A stretch of 16,148 bases of DNA from Methylococcus sp. UBA6136 (GCA_002423305.1 DIVI01000165.1:9512-25659); one strand, 5' to 3'; shown: positions 1-8,212, numbered from the stretch's first letter. The notes: generated from the sequence alone by a model not told the origin. Translations and numbers: made by a program.

Positions 1-1
1 C

Positions 2-199
2 GTAGAGGGTAACTTCGACCGTGGCGACCTGGTGGCCTGTGTCGACCCACAAGGACGAGAAATCGCCCGGGGACTAGCCAACTATGGATCGGAAGAGAGC
101 AAAAAACTACTGAGACAACCCAGCCAGAATATCGAGGAACTTCTCGGTTACATCGACGAACCGGAGCTCATCCACCGAGACAATCTGGTACTGGTATAG
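2..199 (+). CDS. proB: Glutamate 5-kinase, C-terminal fragment (PUA domain)
   Basis: This is the 3' end of a gene that begins before the window; 65 residues and a TAG stop are visible. The readable peptide contains GNFDRGDLVACVDPQGREIA, then ARGLANY, and ends in GYIDEPELIHRDNLVLV. That matches the C-terminal PUA domain of ProB, whose tail typically reads GYxxEPELIHRDNLVL. ProB phosphorylates L-glutamate with ATP to give glutamyl 5-phosphate, the first step of proline synthesis in the cytoplasm. The kinase domain, with the active site and proline feedback site, lies outside the window. proB close to rpsT is a familiar gammaproteobacterial arrangement. The gene converges on rpsT with a 46-base gap. 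Identification is firm; completeness cannot be judged. Confidence 0.9.
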   Translation, partial: VEGNFDRGDLVACVDPQGREIARGLANYGSEESKKLLRQPSQNIEELLGYIDEPELIHRDNLVLV

Positions 200-214
200 C
201 GGCAACCCGGGGGC

Positions 215-234
215 CACCGCTGTACCCAGCGGTG
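215..234 (+). terminator. Hairpin between convergent proB and rpsT, possible weak terminator
   Basis: A perfect 7-bp stem (CACCGCT / AGCGGTG) with a 6-base loop lies in the 46-base gap between the proB and rpsT stop codons. Downstream on the + strand there is only a loose run of Ts, and none on the - strand, so it is a poor intrinsic terminator. It could still halt transcription or protect 3' ends of the converging messages. Confidence 0.3.
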
Positions 235-245
235 TTCCATTTGGC

Positions 246-521
246 TTAGGCAGCCTTCAAGGCGAGCGCTTTCACGCGAGCATTGAGCCGGCTCTTGCTG
301 CGAGCCGCCTTGTTCTTATGGATCAGACCCTTGTTTACAGACGAGTCGATGATCGGGACGGCCGCGCGAAAGGCAGCTTGAGCCTCTTCGAGATTTCCCG
401 AGTCGACCGCAAGCAGCACTTTTTTGATGAAAGTGCGCAGACGGCTGCGCATGGCGGCATTATGGGCGCGATGCTTCTCGGACTGAATGGCGCGTTTTTT
501 TGCTGAAGCGATGTTAGCCAA
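246..521 (-). CDS. rpsT: 30S ribosomal protein S20
   Basis: The 91-residue product begins LANIASAKKRAIQSEKHR (the first L is the UUG initiator, read as Met) and ends VKALALKAA, with the Lys/Arg-rich helical composition of S20, a primary 16S rRNA binding protein of the 30S subunit. The family is usually about 87 residues. I chose UUG at 521-519 because the family begins MANIxSAKKR and because AGAGGT sits seven bases upstream as a Shine-Dalgarno site. In-frame codons continue upstream, but that extension runs through the promoter region and does not resemble S20. E. coli rpsT also starts with UUG, and the rare start is part of its translational autoregulation by free S20; the same control is inferred here. 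Confidence 0.96.
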   Translation of the reverse strand: MANIASAKKRAIQSEKHRAHNAAMRSRLRTFIKKVLLAVDSGNLEEAQAAFRAAVPIIDSSVNKGLIHKNKAARSKSRLNARVKALALKAA

Positions 522-564
522 GGCTGGACCTCTAAAAATTCCTGAAGGATAAATCGAACTGGGT

Positions 565-593
565 ATTCTCTTTGCAAAGCACCCAATAGTCAA
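565..593 (-). promoter_or_regulatory. Predicted sigma-70 promoter of rpsT
   Basis: Read on the - strand, TTGACT (593-588) is followed after exactly 17 bases by GAGAAT (570-565). These match the -35 consensus at five of six positions and the -10 at four of six. Transcription would begin near 558, leaving a leader of roughly 37 bases before the UUG start of rpsT. A second, weaker pair further upstream on this strand (TTGTAC near 715, TACAGT near 690) might be another start site, as E. coli rpsT has two promoters, but the match is poor. Confidence 0.55.
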
Positions 594-788
594 TTGGCAA
601 TGCATGAATGCCCCACAATACCGCTTCGGGGCAACCCCAAAAGAAGTGTGATGCCACCCGTAATCTGGGCGGCGAATGACCAAAAAACTGTATATCAGTG
701 AAGCCTGTAGTACAATTTCAGTCGTTTGCCGAACAGATAGTTGGCACCGTTAGGGCAAGGCTCGATCTACCTTCGCTTGGGTGAGGAC

Positions 789-848
789 ATGAGTTGGCAT
801 TTGGATACCATGATGACAGCAAAAAAAACGCTCATGCGAACTCAATGA
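789..848 (+). CDS. Possible 19-residue leader peptide upstream of the transpeptidase gene
   Basis: An ATG opens a 19-codon frame, beginning MSWHLDTMM and ending LMRTQ, whose TGA stop (846-848) overlaps the GAGGTG ribosome binding site of the downstream gene. A GAGG lies just before the ATG, but closer than is ideal. A ribosome finishing here would sit on the downstream initiation site, so translational coupling or attenuation is conceivable. Frames this short occur often by chance, so this is only a candidate. Confidence 0.2.
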   Translation: MSWHLDTMMTAKKTLMRTQ

Positions 849-852
849 GGTG
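847..852 (+). promoter_or_regulatory. Ribosome binding site that decides the GTG start at 857
   Basis: GAGGTG lies four bases before the GTG at 857. In-frame TGA and TAA codons at 851-856 come directly before that GTG, so the reading frame cannot start further upstream. Confidence 0.75.
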
Positions 853-856
853 ATAA

Positions 857-2293
857 GTGGAACCGCCATACTCGCCTACTGAGCCAAATTCAGAAAGCAA
901 CCCAACCATTATCAAGCGCTCATCACTCGGTGCCCGGGTGCTTGTAGGGGTCGCAGCAACCCTGGCTGGCGCATTTTTCATGGCCCGACATGTTCTGCCG
1001 TTCGGTATTGCCGTTCCCGATTATCTGGAAGACAGGGCTAGCCGTGCACTGGACCCTCGCAAGGCAGTCTCCATTGAAGGCATAGGTGTGGGCACCCAGC
1101 TGATCAAGGCAGAACTTCGGGATGAAAACGGGCGGGTTTTGGCCGAAATCAGAAATAAGAGCAGCTTCAAGCCTGACATCAAACTCGAATTCGGGAAGCA
1201 ATACACCCTCCACGCCACGGCGGAGCGCCTCTGGTTGAACCAAAAGGAGTCAAAGGAGGCAACATTCACCACCGTCAGCATCCCAAAAATTGAAAGCTCG
1301 CCGCGGCAGGAAATGGCTCCAGACGGCTCGTTCCAGCTTAAATTTTCCGAGCCGGTTGGCGCGGTCACCTCGACCAGCGACCTTCAACTGACCGCCAAAC
1401 CTGATGAAAAGAGACAGAATTTCGCCCTGCAGGCCGATACCTCACAGATCAACCAGGGACAGACCTACCATGTTGACATCAACTGGGAGACCCGCACCGG
1501 TGTTCCTCTGCCACCCTTCAAGGTCGAAGTCAGCACAGCGCCGCCGCTAACGGCGTCTATCGCCACGGCCGGGATGAACAATATCGGATTGGCCATGCCG
1601 GCTCAGGTCGACTTCAGCGAACCGGTGCATGAGCGGGAAAGAGTCACCGATCACATCAAAGTGACCACTCAGGATGGTCGCCCCATGGAAGGCAAATGGC
1701 TCTGGTTCGGAAAACAGCGGGTCCAGTTCAAGCCACAGCCACACTGGCCCGCCGAAAGTACGATCAATGTCAGCATTGATCCGGCCAGCATAAAGAGCGC
1801 TCGGGGCGGCTTCCTCACTCACCCTATTAATGCCAGCTTCAGGACGGGGCCCGACAAACGCATCGAGGTTTTTCTCGACAAACAACGGGTGAACATCATC
1901 GAAAACGGCGAAGTGGTCAAAACACTAAAGGCCAGCACCGGGAAGGCGGGCACACCGACCGTCACGGGTTCCTTTTATATTTACGCTCGCTTCCCGACTA
2001 AAACGATGCGATCCACCGGTAAGAAACCTGGTGATCCTGGCTACTATGAAGTTAAGGATGTCCCCTATGCCCAATATTTTTATGAAGGCTATGCTTTCCA
2101 TGGGGCCTTCTGGCATAACAACTTTGGCCGACCCGCCAGCCATGGCTGCGTGAACCTCGCGACCCGCAAAAAGAATGGGCGACGGGACGTCAACGAAGAT
2201 GCTGGCTGGCTATACCAATGGGCATCGCTGGGCGTGCCGGTTACCGTGCACCGAAGCACACCAGCGCAAAACAAGGTTGCAACCACGGAATAA
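857..2293 (+). CDS. Membrane-anchored L,D-transpeptidase (YkuD domain) with Ig-like modules
   Basis: The 478-residue protein has one N-terminal membrane segment at about residues 24-53, so it is probably anchored in the inner membrane facing the periplasm. Residues about 65-330 look like two or three beta-rich Ig-like modules. The YkuD catalytic domain follows at about 333-470. It carries the family signature: a His in YAFHGAFW (about 415), then SHGCVNL with nucleophile Cys431. L,D-transpeptidases form 3-3 crosslinks in peptidoglycan or attach proteins to it. Ig-like domains before YkuD recall actinobacterial Ldt enzymes; the E. coli enzymes lack this layout. It starts at GTG after a strong ribosome binding site and ends before an intrinsic terminator, so it is probably transcribed alone. 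The exact crosslinking role is not visible. Confidence 0.88.
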   Translation: MEPPYSPTEPNSESNPTIIKRSSLGARVLVGVAATLAGAFFMARHVLPFGIAVPDYLEDRASRALDPRKAVSIEGIGVGTQLIKAELRDENGRVLAEIRNKSSFKPDIKLEFGKQYTLHATAERLWLNQKESKEATFTTVSIPKIESSPRQEMAPDGSFQLKFSEPVGAVTSTSDLQLTAKPDEKRQNFALQADTSQINQGQTYHVDINWETRTGVPLPPFKVEVSTAPPLTASIATAGMNNIGLAMPAQVDFSEPVHERERVTDHIKVTTQDGRPMEGKWLWFGKQRVQFKPQPHWPAESTINVSIDPASIKSARGGFLTHPINASFRTGPDKRIEVFLDKQRVNIIENGEVVKTLKASTGKAGTPTVTGSFYIYARFPTKTMRSTGKKPGDPGYYEVKDVPYAQYFYEGYAFHGAFWHNNFGRPASHGCVNLATRKKNGRRDVNEDAGWLYQWASLGVPVTVHRSTPAQNKVATTE

Positions 2294-2318
2294 TCGTCCC
2301 TCACTTTCTAAATCCCCC

Positions 2319-2345
2319 AGCCCGATGATCACATCGGGCTTTTTG
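2319..2345 (+). terminator. Strong intrinsic terminator after the transpeptidase gene
   Basis: A perfect 9-bp stem (AGCCCGATG / CATCGGGCT) with the loop ATCA runs directly into a T-tract at 2340-2344. It lies 26 bases after the transpeptidase stop codon and ends only about 23 bases before the murJ start. Confidence 0.9.
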
Positions 2346-2367
2346 CTTCAGCCCCACCAAACCATTA

Positions 2368-3924
2368 GTGAGCACGCAACTCCTCAAGTCCACCGGGCTG
2401 GTTAGCGGATTGACGCTGATTTCGCGCATTCTGGGCTTCGTCCGGGATATGGTGATCGCAGGATTTTTCGGCGCCAGTGCGGGCACCGATGCCTTCTTTG
2501 TTGCGTTCAAGATCCCTAACTTTCTACGTCGCCTTTTCGCTGAAGGCGCCTTCGCCCAGGCCTTCGTCCCGGTACTGTCCTCCGTGAGAGCGCGGCAAGG
2601 CGATGAAACCGCTCGAGACTTCATTGCCCGCATCAGCGGGAGTTTTGCGCTCACCCTGAGCCTGCTGACAGGCATGGGCATGCTCGCCGCACCCTGGCTG
2701 ATCTGGCTGTTTGCTCCAGGATTTCACGACAAACCCGAACAATACGGGCTGAGCGTCGAACTCTTACGCATCACCTTCCCTTACCTGTTTTTCATATGCC
2801 TGACTGCGCTTTCGGGCGGCATCCTCAACACCTGGAATCACTTTGCCATCCCGGCGTTTACGCCCGTGCTGCTGAATCTCAGCATGATCACGGCAACCCT
2901 TTGGCTGGCGCCGCGATTCGACCAGCCCATTCATGCGCTCGGCTGGGGAGTATTCGTGGCTGGCCTGCTGCAGCTGGCTTTCCAGCTCCCCGCCCTGCAT
3001 CGGCTAGGGCTACTCACATGGCCAAAAGTGGGCTTCGGAAACCCACATGTCCACCGCGTTCTTCAGCTGATGACTCCCGCCATTTTCGGCGCCTCGGTAA
3101 GCCAACTGAACCTGCTCATCAATACGCTTATCGCGTCACTGCTCACCACCGGCAGCATCTCCTGGCTCTACTATTCCGACCGTTTGGTAGAATTTCCCCT
3201 TGGCATTTTTGGCGTGGGATTGGGTACAGTCATCCTGCCCCATCTGTCTCGCAGCCAGGCCCGGAAGAACACCGACCACTTCTCGCAATCCATAGATTGG
3301 GCGCTGCGCTGGCTCATTATCATCGGCTTACCGGCGACACTGGGACTTATATTCTTGGCAGAGCCTCTGATGTATACCTTGTTTCAATACGACCAATTCA
3401 CCCCGGAGGACACAAGGATGGCCGCCCGCAGCCTGATGGCCTACGGCATCGGCCTGATGGGTTTTCTCAGCGTGAAAATCCTGGTGCCTGCCTTCAGCGC
3501 CCAGGAAGATCTTCGTACCCCAGCCCGATTCGGGGTCTACACGGTTATCGTCAACCTGGCATTGAGTGCCCTGCTGGCACTATGGCTGGCGCCACAGGGA
3601 TGGGCCCATGCGGGGCTCGCCCTCGCCGCCTCACTCGCCGCACTGATCAACGCCGCCTTGCTACTGATCAGGCTATACCGACAAAAGATCTACCGCCCGC
3701 AGCCCGGCCTCACCCCCTTTATCCTGCGAACCATTGCCGCCAATCTCGGGATGGGCTCCCTGCTGATCGGCGCAATGGAATGGCTCAATTGGCAGGACAT
3801 CCCGGCCAGCGGGCGCGTGATGCAACTCGGCACCTGCATCCTTACAGCCATACTCGTCTATGGCTTGGGCTTGCTGGTTGCTGGACTCCGCCCGCGTCAC
3901 CTGATGTTGGCCGAAACCGCCTGA
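2368..3924 (+). CDS. murJ: Lipid II flippase MurJ
   Basis: MurJ moves the peptidoglycan precursor lipid II across the inner membrane. The 518-residue length matches the family (about 510-520), and hydrophobic segments span the whole protein, consistent with 14 helices of the MOP superfamily. Visible hallmarks are SRILGFVRD (Arg20, Arg26), GTDAFFVAFKIPNFLRRLFAEGA split over residues 39-61 (Asp41, Arg54/55, Glu59), and YYSDRLVEFPLGIFGVGLG with Arg272, equivalent to the essential Arg270 of E. coli. The GTG start gives MSTQLLKSTG, the usual N-terminus, though no clear Shine-Dalgarno site precedes it. It heads the murJ-ribF-ileS-lspA-ampD block, and ribF begins 12 bases after its stop. The start lies just downstream of a strong terminator, so its promoter is unclear. 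Confidence 0.96.
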   Translation: MSTQLLKSTGLVSGLTLISRILGFVRDMVIAGFFGASAGTDAFFVAFKIPNFLRRLFAEGAFAQAFVPVLSSVRARQGDETARDFIARISGSFALTLSLLTGMGMLAAPWLIWLFAPGFHDKPEQYGLSVELLRITFPYLFFICLTALSGGILNTWNHFAIPAFTPVLLNLSMITATLWLAPRFDQPIHALGWGVFVAGLLQLAFQLPALHRLGLLTWPKVGFGNPHVHRVLQLMTPAIFGASVSQLNLLINTLIASLLTTGSISWLYYSDRLVEFPLGIFGVGLGTVILPHLSRSQARKNTDHFSQSIDWALRWLIIIGLPATLGLIFLAEPLMYTLFQYDQFTPEDTRMAARSLMAYGIGLMGFLSVKILVPAFSAQEDLRTPARFGVYTVIVNLALSALLALWLAPQGWAHAGLALAASLAALINAALLLIRLYRQKIYRPQPGLTPFILRTIAANLGMGSLLIGAMEWLNWQDIPASGRVMQLGTCILTAILVYGLGLLVAGLRPRHLMLAETA

Positions 3925-3936
3925 GAAAACCCCCGA

Positions 3937-4893
3937 ATGCGACTCGCCCTTGGCCTACGACCCACGCAGCTCCCACCGGATGGCTGTGTCGCCACGATTG
4001 GCAATTTCGATGGCGTACATCTTGGCCACCGGGCGGTCATCGAACGGCTCGCCGTCCAGGGCCAGCAACAAGGGCTCCCGGTGTGTGTGGTGCTGTTCGA
4101 GCCTCAACCGCGTGAATTCTTCGATCCGGTAAATGCCCCCCCGCGACTGATGCGTCTCCGCGAAAAAGTCGACCGGCTTTCCGAACTACCCGTCGACTAC
4201 GCTTTGATTCTGCGCTTCAACCGCGCCTTGGCCAGCATGCCGCCCGACGACTTCATCCAAACCATCCTCATCGAAGCGTTGGGCATCCGTCATCTGGTGA
4301 TCGGCGACGATTTCCGCTTTGGCAGACGGCGCGAAGGCGACTTCAACCTTCTCAAGCAAGCCGGCAAAAGGGCAGGATTCGAGGTCGCCGATACCCCATC
4401 GGTCCTGATAGACGGCGAGCGCATCAGCAGTACGCTAATACGCAAAGCGCTTCTGGCGGGTGATTTGTCCCGGGCCGCACGCCTGCTCGGCAAACCTTAT
4501 GAAGTCTGCGGTCGAGTCATTCATGGCCAGAAACGCGGCCGACTGATGGGCTTCCCTACCGCCAACCTCTTGATGCAGCGCAAAAACGCTCCAATCCGGG
4601 GGGTGTTTGCCGTTACAATGCGCGGCCTGAGCGAACTCCCTCTGCCGGGAGTGGCCAATGTCGGAGTCCGCCCCACTCTGGCTGGTGATGAAACCGTGCT
4701 GCTGGAAACCCATTTGCTGGATTTCAACGGCGGCCTCTATGGCAAGCGCGTCGAAGTCGAATTCCATCACAAGCTACGAGAAGAGCGCCGATTCAGCGGC
4801 ATTCAGGAACTCCGCACCCAGATCGAAAAGGACATAACGGCCGCCCGCCACTACTTTGCCGGCCTCCCGAACCACCCGAGCCCTGAACCATGA
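3937..4893 (+). CDS. ribF: Bifunctional riboflavin kinase / FAD synthetase
   Basis: RibF converts riboflavin to FMN and then FMN to FAD in the cytoplasm. The 318-residue protein is of standard length. The N-terminal nucleotidyltransferase domain shows GNFDGVHLGH at residues 22-31 and the ISSTLIR motif at 163-169. The C-terminal flavokinase domain shows GFPTANL at 205-211, GVANVGVRPT near 238-247, and LETHLLDF with the expected catalytic Glu257. The ATG at 3937 lies 12 bases after murJ, and the TGA stop overlaps the ileS ATG in an ATGA, so the two are probably translationally coupled. ribF next to ileS is a classic gammaproteobacterial pairing. No FMN riboswitch is visible upstream. Confidence 0.97.
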   Translation: MRLALGLRPTQLPPDGCVATIGNFDGVHLGHRAVIERLAVQGQQQGLPVCVVLFEPQPREFFDPVNAPPRLMRLREKVDRLSELPVDYALILRFNRALASMPPDDFIQTILIEALGIRHLVIGDDFRFGRRREGDFNLLKQAGKRAGFEVADTPSVLIDGERISSTLIRKALLAGDLSRAARLLGKPYEVCGRVIHGQKRGRLMGFPTANLLMQRKNAPIRGVFAVTMRGLSELPLPGVANVGVRPTLAGDETVLLETHLLDFNGGLYGKRVEVEFHHKLREERRFSGIQELRTQIEKDITAARHYFAGLPNHPSPEP

Positions 4894-7709
4894 CTGCCGA
4901 CTACAAAGCCACGCTGAATCTTCCCGCCACCGACTTCCCCATGAAGGGCAATCTGCCACAGCGGGAACCGGAGCAACTCGAGCGCTGGCAAGCCCTCGAC
5001 CTCTACGGAAAGCTTCGCGAGGCACGCCGGGGCCAGCCCAAGTTCGTCCTCCATGATGGCCCGCCCTATGCCAATGGCGAGATTCACATCGGCCATGCCG
5101 TCAACAAGGTGCTCAAGGACATCATCGTCAAAAGCAAGGGCTTCGCCGGCTTCGATGCCCCGTATGTTCCCGGCTGGGATTGTCACGGGCTGCCCATCGA
5201 GTTAATGGTTGAAAAGAAAATCGGCAAGGCCGGCATCAAGGTGGAAGCCAGCGAATTCCGGACAGCCTGTCGTGAATATGCCAGCAAACAGGTAGACACC
5301 CAGCGCAAGGAGTTCATCCGCCTGGGTGTGTTTGGCGACTGGCAGAACCCTTACCTGACGATGGATTTTCACTTCGAGGCCGACATCGTTCGCGCCCTCG
5401 GACGGATTCACGCAAACCATCACCTGGTGAAGGGCGCCAAGCCCGTCCACTGGTGTACCGATTGCGGTTCGGCGCTGGCGGAAGCCGAGGTCGAATACGA
5501 GAACAAGCACTCACCCGCCATCGACGTGCGCTTCCGCGTCGCAAGCGAGGAAACCTTGCTGGCCCGCTGCCATGGCATTCCCGGCCATGCCGGTCATGGC
5601 CCCATCTCCATCGTCATCTGGACCACCACGCCATGGACGCTTCCGGCCAATCAGGCCGTAGCTCTGGGACCGGACGTAGATTACGCTGTCGTGGAGTGCC
5701 CTGAGCAGGGCGAGCGCCTGGTTGTGGCCGAAGCGCTCATGAAGGATGCCATGGCGCGTTGGGGCATCGAAAATTATCGCGTCGCGGCCTATGCCACCGG
5801 GTCCGCCCTGGAAGGTCTGGCTCTCATACATCCGTTCTATGACCGCGAAGTCCCCGTCATCGTCGGCGAACATGTGACACTGGATGCCGGAACCGGCGCC
5901 GTCCACACGGCTCCCGGCCATGGCCAGGAAGACTATGTCGTCGGCCAGCGCTACCACCTCCCGGTCGAAAACCCGGTGGGCGATGACGGCAAGTTCCTCC
6001 CCAGCACCGAACTCTTCGCCGGCGAGCACGTCCTCAGCGCCAACCCGCATGTGATCGACGTGTTGAAGCAGCAGGGCACCCTGGTGCATGAAGCGCGTAT
6101 CGAACACAGTTACCCGCATTGCTGGCGGCACAAGACCCCGGTCATCTTCCGCGCCACGCCGCAATGGTTCATTGCCATGGACAAGCAGCAACTTCGCGAA
6201 CAGGCGTTGACCGAAATCGGCCAGGTTGAGTGGATTCCCGACTGGGGCCAGGCTCGCATTGAAGGCATGGTGGGCAACCGCCCCGACTGGTGTGTGTCCC
6301 GCCAACGGACTTGGGGCGTGCCGATTGCCCTGTTTGTCCACAAGGAAACCAACGAGCCCCACCCGAACACGGCCGACCTGATCGAACAGGTCGCTCAGCG
6401 GATCGAGCAACGTGGCATCGATGCCTGGTTTGATCTCGATCCGGCCGAGTTACTGGGCACCGAGGCCGCCGAATACAAGAAGGTCACCGACACCCTGGAC
6501 GTGTGGTTCGACTCCGGCGTGACCCACTTCTGTGTACTCAATCGGCGTGAAGAACTAGGCTACCCGGCCGATCTGTACCTGGAAGGCTCCGACCAGCACC
6601 GCGGCTGGTTCCAGTCCTCCCTGTTGACCGCAGTCGCCATCAACAATAGCGCGCCGTTCAGACAAGTGCTGACCCATGGTTTCACCGTCGACGCCAAGGG
6701 CGAGAAGATGTCGAAATCCAAGGGCAATGTGGTGGCGCCACAGAAGGTCATCCAGAATCTGGGGGCCGACGTGGTCCGGCTCTGGGTCGCAGCAACCGAT
6801 TACCGCGGGGAAATGCGGGTATCCGACGAAATCCTCAAACGCACCGCCGATGTCTACCGCCGTCTGCGCAACACTGCCCGCTATCTGCTGGCCAACCTGG
6901 CGGGATTCGATCCAGCCAAGGACCTGGTGGCTGCGGAGGATATGCTTCCCCTGGACCGCTGGGCCGTCGACCGCGCCTGGTTGCTGCAACAGGAAGTGAC
7001 GGCAGCCTACGACACCTATCAGTTTCACACCGTCTATCAGCGCGTTCACCACTTCTGCTCAGTCGATCTTGGAAGCTTCTACCTCGATGTCCTCAAGGAC
7101 CGGCAATACACCTGCCGAGAAGACAGTCGGGCACGCCGTTCCGGGCAGACCGCCATGTATCACATCGCCGAGGCACTGGCGCGCTGGCTGGCGCCCATCC
7201 TCAGCTTCACAGCGGAGGAAATCTGGCGGCATCTGCCGGGCAAGCTGGGTGAGTCCGTGTTCCTGGAAACTTGGTACGAAGGGCTGGTTCCGTTGGCGGA
7301 CAACACACCCTGCAACCGCGAATTCTGGGAAACCATCCTCAAGATCCGTGAGACGGTCAGCAAGGAAATGGAGGCGCTCCGAGCCAGTGACGCGATTGGT
7401 TCCTCACTGGACGCCGAGGTAGAACTGCACTGCGATGATGCGCTGTACGCCAAGCTGTCGCCTCTGGGCGAGGAACTGCGCTTCATCCTCATCAACTCCG
7501 ATACCCGCGTCCTCCGCGCCACAGGCCAGTCGTCGGCTGCGGTAGAGATCGAAGGATTGACCGTCAAGGTACTTGCGTCAACCCAGCCCAAGTGCGTCCG
7601 TTGCTGGCAGCATCGGGCCGATGTCGGCAGCCACGCCGAGCATCCCGAGCTCTGCGGCCGTTGCGTGGAAAATGTCGCCGGTGTCGGCGAAGTCCGCCAC
7701 TACGGGTAA
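4890..7709 (+). CDS. ileS: Isoleucyl-tRNA synthetase
   Basis: IleS charges tRNA-Ile with isoleucine and edits mischarged valine. At 939 residues it matches the E. coli enzyme (938). The class I signatures are intact: HIGH at residues 66-69 and KMSKS at 606-610. The CP1 editing domain is recognisable from TTPWTLPANQAVALGP and DAGTGAVHTAPGHGQEDY. The C-terminal zinc finger has Cys902 and Cys905 (KCVRCWQH) and Cys922 and Cys925 (LCGRCVENV), as in the bacterial form inhibited by mupirocin. The start overlaps the ribF stop, and lspA begins five bases after its TAA, so this is one operon. No T-box leader is present or expected in this lineage. Confidence 0.98.
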   Translation: MTADYKATLNLPATDFPMKGNLPQREPEQLERWQALDLYGKLREARRGQPKFVLHDGPPYANGEIHIGHAVNKVLKDIIVKSKGFAGFDAPYVPGWDCHGLPIELMVEKKIGKAGIKVEASEFRTACREYASKQVDTQRKEFIRLGVFGDWQNPYLTMDFHFEADIVRALGRIHANHHLVKGAKPVHWCTDCGSALAEAEVEYENKHSPAIDVRFRVASEETLLARCHGIPGHAGHGPISIVIWTTTPWTLPANQAVALGPDVDYAVVECPEQGERLVVAEALMKDAMARWGIENYRVAAYATGSALEGLALIHPFYDREVPVIVGEHVTLDAGTGAVHTAPGHGQEDYVVGQRYHLPVENPVGDDGKFLPSTELFAGEHVLSANPHVIDVLKQQGTLVHEARIEHSYPHCWRHKTPVIFRATPQWFIAMDKQQLREQALTEIGQVEWIPDWGQARIEGMVGNRPDWCVSRQRTWGVPIALFVHKETNEPHPNTADLIEQVAQRIEQRGIDAWFDLDPAELLGTEAAEYKKVTDTLDVWFDSGVTHFCVLNRREELGYPADLYLEGSDQHRGWFQSSLLTAVAINNSAPFRQVLTHGFTVDAKGEKMSKSKGNVVAPQKVIQNLGADVVRLWVAATDYRGEMRVSDEILKRTADVYRRLRNTARYLLANLAGFDPAKDLVAAEDMLPLDRWAVDRAWLLQQEVTAAYDTYQFHTVYQRVHHFCSVDLGSFYLDVLKDRQYTCREDSRARRSGQTAMYHIAEALARWLAPILSFTAEEIWRHLPGKLGESVFLETWYEGLVPLADNTPCNREFWETILKIRETVSKEMEALRASDAIGSSLDAEVELHCDDALYAKLSPLGEELRFILINSDTRVLRATGQSSAAVEIEGLTVKVLASTQPKCVRCWQHRADVGSHAEHPELCGRCVENVAGVGEVRHYG

Positions 7710-7714
7710 CCCTT

Positions 7715-8188
7715 ATGCTCATCTGGCTCTGGCTTTCCGCCCTCGTCATCGTCATCGATCAGATCACCAAGCGGGTGGTTGATTCGACCATGCAACTCTA
7801 TCAATCGATCGAGCTGATCCCCTATTTCCAGCTGACCTATATGCGCAATCAGGGTGCCGCCTTCAGTTTCCTGTCCGGTGCCGGCGGCTGGCAACGCTGG
7901 TTCTTCATCGGGCTGGCCGTCATCGCCAGCGTGTTCATCTGCTTCTGGCTGAAAAAACTGAACCGCAGCCAACGGTGGGAAGCCATTGCCTGGTCACTAG
8001 TGCTCGGCGGCGCACTCGGCAACCTGATCGACCGGATACTCTATGGCTACGTCATCGACTTTCTGGATGCCTATATCGGCGACTGGCACTGGCCCGCATT
8101 CAATGTGGCCGACTCCGCCATCACCTTGGGTGTCGCCATGCTCCTGCTGGACTCGTTCAAACCCCAACCGCGGAGCCTGACCGAGTAA
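7715..8188 (+). CDS. lspA: Lipoprotein signal peptidase (signal peptidase II)
   Basis: LspA cleaves the signal peptide of diacylglyceryl-modified prolipoproteins in the inner membrane. The 157-residue protein has about four hydrophobic segments and all conserved blocks: DQITK at residues 15-19, NQGAAFSF at 45-52, GGALGNLIDR at 98-107, YVIDF with catalytic Asp115, and FNVADSAIT with catalytic Asp133. I chose the ATG at 7715 because it gives the usual hydrophobic N-terminus and lies five bases after ileS; the open frame extends upstream into ileS but that part does not look like LspA. The gene directly follows ileS, as in most gammaproteobacteria. Confidence 0.97.
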   Translation: MLIWLWLSALVIVIDQITKRVVDSTMQLYQSIELIPYFQLTYMRNQGAAFSFLSGAGGWQRWFFIGLAVIASVFICFWLKKLNRSQRWEAIAWSLVLGGALGNLIDRILYGYVIDFLDAYIGDWHWPAFNVADSAITLGVAMLLLDSFKPQPRSLTE

Positions 8189-8212
8189 ACCGTGGTCTGC
8201 GCGCATCCAGAC

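Larger units (their letters stand above)
594..856. other. Divergent intergenic region between rpsT and the L,D-transpeptidase gene
   Basis: No established gene lies in this stretch. It holds a GGGGCAACCCC hairpin near 617-627, a TACAAT -10-like hexamer at 711-716 on the + strand without a convincing -35, an eight-A run at 821-828, and a possible short leader reading frame at 789-848. The last bases carry the strong ribosome binding site of the transpeptidase gene. The transpeptidase promoter must lie here, because the upstream gene runs the other way, but I cannot place it firmly. Confidence 0.5.

Noticed and set aside
318..506. Small + strand frame opposite rpsT
   Set aside because: It is completely antisense to S20, with no ribosome binding site or known match.
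3925..3936. FMN riboswitch upstream of ribF or of the ribA-ribD fusion gene
   Set aside because: Only 12 bases precede ribF, and under 100 bases precede the fusion gene; neither holds the conserved multi-helix RFN core.
2796..4115. 439-codon + strand frame across murJ and the start of ribF
   Set aside because: It overlaps two certain genes in another frame, and its Pro/Arg/His-rich composition without motifs marks it as a shadow.
5511..6410. 299-codon - strand frame inside ileS
   Set aside because: It lies wholly antisense to conserved parts of IleS and has no recognisable domain or start signal.
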